DNA of 64,000 nucleotides, taken from positions 1,164,576 through 1,228,575 of the forward strand of contig NW_019091440.1 of assembly GCF_001949145.1 (NCBI RefSeq). Direction: 5' to 3'. Numbering within the stretch: position 1 is the stretch's first letter; every line of letters begins with the position of its first letter. Under the pieces are notes generated by a model. It had not been told where the DNA came from and did not search any database. It saw only the letters and a list, made by a program, of their open reading frames with translations. The stretch is from Acanthaster planci. Lineage: Eukaryota > Echinodermata > Asteroidea > Valvatida > Acanthasteridae. Positions 36,314-48,300 of the stretch are shown here, in pieces. The translations under genes and the position numbers were made by a program.

Positions 36314-39300
36314 CTACAGAAGTAATATGGTTTACAATTTTACAATTAGGGAAAGATTAAGGGTTATTTGGAATTATCCTGACAGTCTTGTCTTCGACTG
36401 GAAAAGAGTCAATGTAATAACATACCAAACCTAAGCGTTAGGGTTAAACACAAGAAGAGTCTACCGATCCACTCGGTGCAATCAAGTTTCTGAAACTTCT
36501 TTAAGCGACAGTACGTTGGCAACAATTGCTGAAACAATTCACAATGGGAACAACATTGGGTGGAAACAGGTTTTTCAAATTCGAATCCAAACTCTTCCAA
36601 AGGTAACTGGAACAGTGAGCAGAACCCTTCATTGTCGTTGAAGTCCCGGCTTATCTCACACCTCTGTCAACTGCCTAAAACAGTCTTTTCAAATGCATGG
36701 ACATGCAGCACAAACGAACTCAGTGAGAACAAAGATTTAACAAGCTACTGAGACCTATGAGCCCTTGGGGTCTTCTCAGAATTGTGAGACGGATAAAATG
36801 ATCAAAGATTGAGTTAAACTTCAGAATTGAGATCAAGAAATGACTGTAATGAAGGTTTGCCAAAACATTTCTTTTGTCTGTAAGCTTGCTAGACGGACAC
36901 GGCAACCATGAATCTAATCAATGGCATGTCTTCAAGGATACAGAAGTCAAGGAAACTGAGTAGGGTGTGTTGACTGGTGACTAGATATTGTGAACTAATG
37001 ACCAATCAAAAAAAACCCCCAATAAACAGAACACAGCTGACATTGTTTTCTGGAAAAAATTACACCATAACCTTCAGAGTTTTGGAGTTCAAAGTTGAAC
37101 TTGACACCATTATTACGGTAGATCAAGACGTTTTATCCCTACGTCACAACAGTTTACCTGCAGGTCTCCACGGAAAATTAACAGCACCCACAACGTTCTC
37201 ACCTAGCTAATTTTCCAAGTGTCTCGAAGATGTTGTACCCCGTTTTCGAACTCGCTTCAATGAACAAGGCACCGTTCTCCTAGAAACGAAAACAGGGCCA
37301 TTTTGTTGATAAGATGATGTGAAATGTTCGTAAAGTCTTTTAGTTTTGCTAGTTAAGTTACATATCACAACAAGTTCAGTTAATCAATAATCTCAGTCAA
37401 CCAGGTAGTTCTCTTAATTCCACCGGGATTTACTTTGATTTAAGTTTCCATGTATCACATCTGTATCATCGGCCCGTGACAATTCAACTCCGTCACAGGT
37501 CAGGAATGGGCCTCGAGCTCGACCAAGAGAGGGCGCTAGTTTCTTAGCAACGGAGGTTTCGTTTAGTCGGAACTGAACTTAGCAGGTTCACGAACGACTA
37601 GGAAATGCACGTTTCACTTTGGCGTCGCTACCAACAAAATAAACACACCCGACCTACATGGCTCTTTTCAACCGACGAGGGGGTGCTTCTGCTTAAGGCG
37701 AATAGTTGCCGCCACAAGATCAGACAGCGTAATGATGGATCTCAGCTTGAATGTGATGCGTAGCTTCTCAACAAAATACAAGTCCAGTCGGTCAGACTCA
37801 ACTACTTGCGTGATCACATCACAGCTTGTTCGATCTCTCCAAAAGAGGTTGAAATTGAGATGTTGATTGATGGAATTTATACCTGCGCGCAGTTGTAAGC
37901 CAATTCCTTAGGAACCTCCCGGTCATATTCAGCCAAATCCTCCTTGTGTCCGACGAGCATGATGGTGGCTGCATCGTCAACCTCCTGAGCATGCAACGAC
38001 AGAAACAAGACAAAATCTTCAGTTCTATAACTCAGATGGCTGGACATGCCGATATTTATAAGTAAGCGATTTATGTGGTTTTCGCACATTAGGTAAGAAA
38101 AAAAAAGTCTTTTTGTAGTTGACTGGAATGTGGTACAAGTCTTTGTACAAATACTTTGTTACTGTTTATAATCTATGTGATCAAAATGGTAGACATGACC
38201 AACAATACGAAGACCAACGAACCAGCTGTGACTAATGGTCATCAGCAAAGTGCTTGAACGAGATTTGACCTTGATTTAAAGTCACGTACGCCAATTTCAT
38301 AGCTTATCTCATAGCTGTAAAAAAGCTTGAATTACATTAAGTCTGGCATCAGTTAGCTAACTAGAAAGCAAGCCAGCTAGGCAGCCTTCAAGCCAGCCAA
38401 ACAAAAAGCAAGCCTGGTAGCTGGCCAGCCAGCCAGTCAGCCAGGCAGCCAACAAGTCAGCTAGCTAGCCACCAAGCCAGCCAACCAGCCATTAAGCCAA
38501 CTAGCCAGCCAGCAAGTACGCCAACCAGCCAGCCAGCTGGCCAAAAAAACAGATAGCTAGCCAGCCAACAAGCCAGCAAGCCTGCTAGCCGGCCAGCAAG
38601 CCAACCAGCCAGCCAGCTGGCCAGTCAGCCAGGCTACCAACCAGTGAACCAGCCAACCAGCCAACCAACAAGCAAGCCTTGGTCGGCTGGCCAATACAAA
38701 TTGCTGCTGAAGATGAAACTCACCCTGATACTCGCAATCCAACTCTTGACACTCAGAAAGGATTTCTCACAGGACAGATCATACAGAAGCAGAACGCCGT
38801 CCGCCTTCCTGAAGTACGCATGTGGAATACTACGGAATCTTGACGGCGAAAAAAAGACAAAAAATGTTTTTTTTTTATCCTGGCAAGCCTAGAAGTGAGA
38901 TTTCAGTTCTCCTAAAGACAAATTGGGCATACTGAACGACAGACCGAGTGTTATTTATCGGTTGCATAAAAACGTCAACGAACCCTAAATATTGAAACGA
39001 TATAATTACGCTAACGCTCCTTTTCTGAACTTGTCTCAGAAAGTCTATGTCACTTTGGTAACTCTAGTATGTTTTCCATCTGAACGCAGACAAAACTCCC
39101 CTTGGCTCGATAACTGTGTGAAATCAATTCACAGGCACCACTGCAGGCAAGCTTCCCCTAGCAACAAAGAGGAGAATTTCTTTTCTGCACAGAGACTATA
39201 GACGGAGTTGAATACTCTGATCTCACCGTTCCTGGCCTGCTGTGTCCCAAATTTGTAACGACACGACGGAGTTATCCAGTACTAGGGACTTCATGTGAAA

Positions 39301-42300
39301 TCCGATTTCTGGGTAAAAAAAATACAATGCTAAGTGCTGAATATAAACCTCTATACTGTAAAGCAGAAACACATTATAAATTCGCCTTGGTATTATTATG
39401 ATGATGATTTATTTGACCAAAACAACAAAATTAGAGTTGTACATAAAAGCAAAGCAAGGAAAATAAAAAGTTTCGTTAATTTTAAACATGTAACCGTTTA
39501 AAATTAACCTTTTAGAAATAAGCATGTTTCGGTGTTCCGAAAGTGTCACTACCCGACAAACATGTTTTTGTCTTGTTATAAACAGCCAATTATTATTACA
39601 TCGACACGTATTTGTTAAAGAAATAAAGACCATAAATTTCAGCTTCGGATTCTGAACGCCATGACACGTTCATAAAGTGTGGGTAGGAAGGCGTGCAAAA
39701 GGCGTTAAAATATTAACACTGTCTTGTTTCCACAGTTTATCCGCTCGGAGCAGGAACAAAAGAGGGCGTGTTTTGAAACGAAATTGACAGTCCTTTGGCA
39801 CTCATGCACCGCATAGGTGCATAAGTTTATGAGTGTTTGACGCAGAGCACGCCGAGTACACGCAACGATATTAGTCTAGGATGTGTGGTCTTCGCGTGCA
39901 CGCCGAACGCGTGCTAGAGCCCCGTTGGAAAACTAAGTACCTGTTGCCTTTCTTTCGCCGGTGAGGGTGCACTTCAGCTCAGGGCGGATTCTAAGAACAA
40001 AATTAACACCCTGATTGTTCAAGTCTAATCGTTCGTTTCCTGCTAACATTTTTAGGAGATGAAACAGCTGCGCAAGTCGAACTTACCGATGGTGACCTGC
40101 GGGTTGTCTGAGAAAGTGTTGTGGCAGAAGCGCTGTAGGAAGCTCGTCTTTCCAACGCCCGAATCACCGCACATGACGACCTTGAAACAGCGGTCTGGCG
40201 TCCGCAGCTGAAGAAACTGCCCAGACATGACATAAATGCCAAAGTTACAAAGCACAACTTGACAAAGCTTTTTGTCATGTCCAAAGATAAGAGGAACAAT
40301 ATACATCATTCCAAAGTTTATTTCGAAATTAAGAAGCACATCATGTAACAATTAGAAATCCTTCATATGTGTTTGAAATATCGTGCATTTTAACAGCATC
40401 ACAATGTTGCATGAATTTTTTTCAGATAATCTGATAAACCCTGTTACGATATGAATCTTAGGTTTAATATTCACCAGAACATTTTCTGTAAAGTTTTGTA
40501 GTAATAAAATACAATCAGTAAAATACGTCACACAGAGCAATTTTGTGGAAATACCTAAGAATGCCTTTGAAGCAAAGAGGAAAACCCGGTTAAAGCTTGA
40601 TGTACGACTCGTGCAAACCACGTAAGCAACAGACATGCAAATCAAAATTAAGCAAATACAGCCGATTCACAACAGTGCGCCTCCAAGAGTCTGCAACGCG
40701 TTGCCCAATCACAACACGCGAAATTTGGAGACCCTTTCCGAACGGGCATTTAGTCGACAGATTTCGCGCATTGTGATTGGCCAACGCGTTGCAAACTCTT
40801 GGTGGTGCACTTTTGTGAATCGCCTCCATTTTAATAGCAAAAGAAATAAACAGCGTTTCTTACATCTGGCTCTGTTACCTGCATTTGCTGGTCGCATTCA
40901 CAGTCGCTGTAGCTGCTGACGCGGCTCATTTGCATCACGCCAACCCTCCTTGGACGAACCTCGTAGTTATCTTCCACCAGGTTCTCGTACTTCTCCCTGT
41001 AAAACATATTAGACGGCTTGAGGAAGATGCTACTCGGAACAAAATGCGTGGTCATATTCACATACATTGAGCAAGGATTAGAAAACTTTGACCATGGCAC
41101 AAAAACATTCAGTAAATGAAGCTATTTACATGCTCCAGTCACAGAGTTGTGACATCTTCTGATTAGAAATCATTTTGCCTCCAAAGTTGGCCATAGAAAC
41201 TCAACTCTGGAGACAGGATTTTTTCATGCAGTCCTCAATCGATTGCGACTAAAGCACTCTCATTTTCATCCTGAATGAAGCCTTAAATTTCTCAATTCTT
41301 GAGCGATCAGTAAAAGCACATGATAAAGTATATCCTTCTGTAACTGTTTCCGAAAAAAAGTGACATCAAGCAACGACATTTTCATATAATTATGAAGCTA
41401 CATGCTAAGGTAGAATCTTAAATATTACAAAAAACGTACCTGAGTTTCTCGAGCTGGAGTTCAAGGCTTTGGCGGTCACGTGACTTTCTTTCTTGTTCTC
41501 GTACTACCTCAGCATACTCTCTGATGCGATGATTGAAGGGAATTGAAAATTATTGCTCAATGCCTTAAAGTTGCTCCTTGATATTTGCCAAGAGCAGCAA
41601 ATCAAAGCTCTGTAGCTCTTGAAAATGATGCAGCAAAAGCAATTTTACTATTTTATGGAGAAGAAATCTCAACTCAAAAAATAATTGAATAGCATAATAA
41701 GAACAACATAATTTCTTGAGTGTTTTTTGATGAGATACACTCTGTAATGACTTGAGAGTGCCCAATCATTGCTGTTATGTGTGCGGCCACGTGAAAAAAG
41801 TACACTCCGTTACCGTCTCGTTGCATCAAAACCCAATCAACCAGTCTTAGTGTAGATGTTCCCAGAGGGCAACAGTTTTGTATCACTTGGACAGGCTCGA
41901 GTAAACCTTTTGTGAGTTCGTTATACTGAATTAAAATAACGAAAATAGCCTCTGAGACAACATGGCGACGCCAGCAATGCATAAAGCTCGATGGTTATTT
42001 CCAAAGCAAACTGCATTTTATTTTGTAATGTAGAACAGTGAATTTCAAATAGCTCAACACCTCGTTTAGGTCAACTGCACTTATAATTACCACTTTTTTC
42101 AGGTGACCGCTCAAAAATATTACATATTTTACGATAAAATATTTGCAAAGAAGGGTGGCAAAAGGGAGGGAAAGGAGATGAAGCGTAAATGATAATGCAA
42201 ATCGAGGTAAACTATTTACAATCACTTCCAATTCCATTCCATTTTCCCAAGCCAGTGCTGTTTTGACAAAATCGTCTGTTTCGTAAGCCGTGCATGGAAT

Positions 42301-45300
42301 TTACCTCCAGCTTATTACAATTCCCGCCTGATTTGATGGGTTTGGGTAAGAATCAATGGTTGTCCCGCTGGACTGTCATCTTATATTCACAGTATTATCA
42401 AGTGACCAGGAGAGCATTTGACATTTTCCCTACTATTTTCCCAGCAAATCTAAGATTTTTTTGTTCATATATATATCTATAAAAAGACTTTGTATTATAC
42501 AAACGAGGCCAGTAAATTAAACGGCACTGTGGCATTGTTCGATTTAATCACGTGTGGTTTTGACACCGCCAGCAATCCATATAGTGTTTTGAATAACATT
42601 ACCTGTTTACCACACTGCTGGTATTTATCCCTCAGAATTGTTAGTGCAATAAAAGTTTCTGCTTTTAGACAATCCTATATATGACCGCGTGTTGGTTAAA
42701 GCGAAAAAACAAAAATGTCTTGGTTGGGGGCAACAGACTGGATAACGTGGGTGGAAATGGAACTACAAACACATAACAACTGAGGGCGCCATGTGTCCTG
42801 GCATCTTGCCCAGAGTGACTTGGCTACGGCTTGCCCTACAGCACATGACTCTACGGAATTAAGCATTAGCCACTAGCTATCAACTTCCACAGGCACGTGT
42901 TACTCCTGGTCGTAAGCAAATCGCCGAGACGTTCGGCCTCACATTAGCACGTTTAAAAGAAAGGAGTGAATTCATCACGCAAGAGAGCACGTTGGCGTGT
43001 AGAAATCATGACAAACCTTCACGGTAAATAAGTGTTTGGTTCTTGCATTTTCAAATACTCCAGCGAAGCGAAATGAGTTGAATAACCATTCTTTTCCCCC
43101 CGATTTTCTTTGATGTATTTTTGTAAAGAGTTGAATGTAAGGAAGGGACGGAAGGGAACACTTTCCAAGGGCCAAAAATAATGGACACAAAAATATTCGG
43201 TGTCGTTTGTTTGAAAATATCGCAACATAAGATAAACTTGCAACTTTGAAATAAAAGCGGTGGCGTGTAAGAACACATATTTTGTGGGAATGAAAACAAA
43301 GGGTTACACAAGAGGCATTTTATACGCCACTTTCATTTTCCCTTTTAATAACAGAAAACTGAAGAAAAAAAAAGCATTCGGAAAACATTAAAAAAAGAAT
43401 TTGCGTTTTACGTGTAAGCACAGTTGAGAAAGAAATTTAGCTGCCTTTTTTATGATCAAACAAAAGATGCGGTTCTTGCATGGTGCTAGTTCTCTGAGCA
43501 TCTTGGCCGATGGAAAGAGAAGAAAACAGTCGTCGGGGATAGCTACCTTCGGACATACCTCTCGATGAATTCCCTCTCTCGCTCTGTTTCTTCTTGTAGT
43601 TGAAGACAGAGCTGTTGGGTTTCATTTAGCCCCGCCAGGGACTGGTCAAGGCGCATGCGCAACTGTGAATTTTCCTTGGGATAAAAACACCAGCCAAACA
43701 TGGAAATATACAAGTAAATTCTTTTTTACAATTGACGTCGAAGCCAACATTCCGGCAGCACTAAATGCAGGCAATATAAGCGATAATGAGCCGATTCGGT
43801 ATTCCCACAGCGCATGACCTAAGTGAAGCGCGTTCGAGGTCATTCCGGAACACCGACATGCGTATGCACGCAGGTCTGTCCTATCAACGCTGCCATACCC
43901 GACTCGTGCGCGTACTATGCTCTCGACTGACATTGCCCATCTGACTTTCAGTAAGATTATAAGGGAAACCACTTCAGTAATGGCGTCTCACGAATGTCTC
44001 AAGGTTTGTCGCTGAACATTATGTGACATCGCCGACAGAGAGCTTGCATTCACAAAGACAGAGAAAATGATGGACAGGGTCTCCAAGCAAATTCCGAAGC
44101 CACGAAAACACTGAACCAGCTAATATTTTCTAGCACATTCTCTAAAACAACGCAGTGTGCTCAGCTGTTTTTATTTTGGTCAGTTTATTTGGCCAGGAAA
44201 TGTTTGGTTAGTTTGGCTGCGCATGAATGGGATTGTTTTAATTTGATTTTGATTTGGTAGAATAATGGCTGGTAGAATAGACACCGAACCAACCTTGACG
44301 AGATCCTCATTTTCAGCCACGATGTTAGCTTCATGTCGACTCAACTCCATCACCATGGTTTCGAGCTGAAAACGAGACAGCGAGTTGTGAAAGAAGTGAC
44401 CATGATTTGAATTGATAATGTAAATTAACTTACATAATTGAAGCTGAAGTAAATGTTCATTTTAAAAAATACTGAAGAAGTGGGATTTTTGACGGTAGTA
44501 CCAAAATACAAAAGCATCGATTCCAGCTTTTCTGCACGTATATATTCCTAAACAAGTCGCAAAATCCCAGAAAACGTCCGTCTTGAGAATTAGGCAACAC
44601 TTTTTCAAACCCACGTTTCCCTTGAAGAACATAAGCTTCGACGTAATGATAAAGGAGAAATGTTGCCAAACTGAAGTTTTTGTACGCGAGACCTTTTCAC
44701 GAGTTGCACTGGCAGCTCAGCGCAAAATCGAAAAGAAAATAATTAAAAACTCAAAATGAGTCTGAAATCCACGCGGTTGCTTTATCCTAAAGATCATAAG
44801 TCTACGACCGTCTAAATCTCCCGTGGTGGTTGGTTTTACCTTGCAGACTAGGCGTTAGAATGCCATGTAAAAATATTTCTGGCAATTTAATCCCTCAAAC
44901 TTGTTTTTCTGTTTCTAAAATTCCATCTTACTGGAACCCAGAGGGAGCAATGGAAACGCTCCATGATTAATCAAAATGTTTTCCCACTAAACTCAGCGGT
45001 CATGTCGTTTCTTGGGTTACATATATATATATTTGGCGCATGCTTTGCACTTCAGAAAAACTCTCTGCGTTATTTATAAAAGTATCGCGATTTGTTTTTT
45101 ATGAGAAACGGGAGGCTTTACCAAAGTCAGTTGCGCTCAGTAAAATCATGAATGAATGCATTATACATAATAAAATGATAAAAACACTTGGGCTGAAACT
45201 TAAATATCAAGCGCAGAACGACTTGGCGACAGTAAAATCCATTTGTTCGGAAAAAGTCACATTCTGTATAATGCACTTCAAATCTATTAATGTTATTGCA

Positions 45301-48300
45301 TAGAACTCATGACATATAACTAACGATTTGCACGAGTCAACGAGTCCCTGGTTGACAGTTTCGTCGAAGAATATTTTTTTCAAAGAAAAATCCTCCAAAA
45401 GGACTTCAAGAACATTGTTGAATATAAAACAGGTCCGTGAAGCGACTCGGTCTTAAGACCATTTATCTTTGTGTTGTACCCACAATTAGGCCTATTCACA
45501 CCCTGCATTCCATGGATTCTGAACATGTGATTTGAAACATCAGAAGAAGTCCTTTAAAATTTCTTTGCGTGGGAAGGCTCCGTTGGTACCAACGTCATAA
45601 AGCGCCAACAGAATTTGATAAGAAATCGGTGATTCTACAAAACCTTTCCTGGCGTTTCCACTTCATCAATTTCATTATCCCTTGAGGTATTTCCCTCTCT
45701 CCCGCATTCACGTACTAATTATTACTTTCTTACTCCCAGGAAACCTCGAGAAATCCCAGGGTGTGAGCAATTTCCGCGGAATGGGTGAACCCACGATTGC
45801 GTCGGCGATTCTAATTGTTTAGTGAAGTGACGCTGGCATTTTGCGCGTCTGTGCGGTTAGTTACACCACGGTGACAGGATCGAAAAAGTACAGGTAAGGT
45901 TCCACTTTAATTCAATCAGCGAGATACCGGAGCTTTGAGGCGCCACACAATTAGGCCAATCACGTATAATTCATTTCAGCACCGTACAGGGGAGCACATG
46001 CAATTTTGAAGAGGAGCGTATGGTGGCAAAATCATTTCACATGTTATAAAATGTAAACCGAATGAGGCCACGTCTATCTTTTTATCTGTAAAAGAGATTA
46101 CCTGTTGATTATGCAGACTTTTTTCTTTTTCTTTCCTGTCCAATTCCTGTAAAGATTGTTCTAGCTGTAGAAGAGTAAAACATGGAAAGCATGGATTGCA
46201 TGGATTTATAAACATATAAATCATTTCACATTCTGAAAAAATCCGCCATTTGATTTCCGGCAAGGCTACAGCTGTGTCCGAAATGGGCTTCAAGAGCTAC
46301 GGCTAGGTCTATTGTCTGCGCGTCTCCGCGCTTTTCCAATGAAGCGAAAACCCAGACCTAGCTCTATAGACAACAGATTCGGATGCAGCCTTAAAGGGCG
46401 TTTAATGAACGGTGTTTGCTGCCACCAAGAGACTGTGTCCGCAGTAAGTCTGCAACCTCGTCCCTACGGTGTCTGCGCAGTATGCTCTCGCTACCCGCTC
46501 TCCAAATCATGGGTGGAGATGAAGTAGGCCACGGGTACGGGGTCGGGCAGGGTACGTGTGACGTCTGTCACAAAACGGAGGAATTTTGGAAACTACCAAG
46601 GACGCCCTCGGGTCACTTGTTGAACTTAAATGATTTGAGTCAAGTTATACGGTCAAGCGACAGAAATCGTCTCTGATGATTGCCCCGTTGGGAGACATTG
46701 GGACGCTTGGTGGCGGCAGACAAACCCTTCCTTTTCCACCAAAGAGATCAAAAGTCAACCTCGACCGCATGGTCTGTGTGCGCGTTCCCTCACCAGCCCC
46801 TGGTCGTGTAGTATACAAAATGATGCTGTCTGGCTATTCAGGATGAATAGCATAAACGTAAAGTCAATAACGACGGTATTTCAAATGCTGCACGGTCGCG
46901 CCCACGTATTTTCTTGCACGTCACGCATGCGTAAATCTGCGTCACGTGTAAACACAATGAATAAAGTCCTAATTTAAATATCCCAAATAGTGGGATATTT
47001 AAGTTATTCAATACCAGGGCTTAGATCACGCATGGCATGGTGGAAACCATCATGGTGAGGCAAGATCGTACCCATGGGAACAATGTTGATCATAAGTAGA
47101 AATTGTCCAATAATGAACGAACAACGTGGAACCTTGCGGACGAGTGCACTGATAAAACGTGACACGCATCTGAATTGATGACGTCAGAAATATAAAAAAA
47201 AGCTTCATGCACGTAGAAGACTATGGTTGCGTAACGTAAAAGAATAAGCCTGCCATCTCTAACTACTACTTTGTGAGCACTGTTTTCCACAGTTGCACGC
47301 ATGCTCAGAACTAAAGCGCATGCCAAAAGTTACGCGCGCATGCCCAGAACTGGCAAAAAGGACCAGTTTGTCTGCTACCACTAAGCCTCTCCAAGTCTCT
47401 TACACCAGGCGATTGTACAAGTTGTGGCAAAGCAAGCGTTACATGTCATAAAAAATTACGGTATACCTCTTTCTTTCTCTGTAGGATCTCCTTCATTTCT
47501 AGATCCTTCTCTTCCAACCATCTGTCCATCTCCGCTTGCAACTCCTCTTGGTACTAGCAGAAACACACAAACCAACCGCAGAACGGATCAAATGAGAAAA
47601 ATGGAATACAATTTATGGATCCACGTTTCTCGTAATTTCCTCTTCTCCCTGCTGCGCACCATGAGTCAGAAAGACTTTTTCCCCTGATACGGTCTCAGAG
47701 ATTACGGGCAACTAACTCACCATAGTTCGCCATCAAGAGTTTGCATCGCGCCCGAAATTTGTCGACCCTTTTAAACGCGCATTGGGTCGACAAATTACGC
47801 GTGTTGTGATTGGCCAACGCGTTGCAAACTCCTGGTGGCGCACTATTGTAAAACGACCGTATTCGATTGAGCACGTCAAGTTTGTGAGAACAATTTAAAC
47901 ACACTGGCTGAGTTCGGGCGGCTTGTTCCCGTATGTTCACGAACAGCTCGATTTGTTGTTCGTGGGTCGGCCGCTCGAACGCCGGGAACAAACAACCAGT
48001 TGTCGCTGGTCGTTAGTGACAAGCAACATGCAACATGGTGGCGTCATTGATTTCTGTGTTACGGAAAATAATTTATGTTAATTTTGCAAAACCTCCCATT
48101 GTCTATGGCTTTGGAAGCCATCTCTCTACTTTTTGCAGCTGTTCAAGAATCAAAATCTCACGAGTTTTTCCGTGTGTTCCTGTAAAGCCCTGACGAGGAG
48201 GTGGTGTATGATTCTGTTCCGCGAACAGTGTTCTTGAGTCGTGTTCCCACCGTTCGAGCGCGAGAACACTAAACCCATGTCAAGAACAGGCCGCCCGAAC

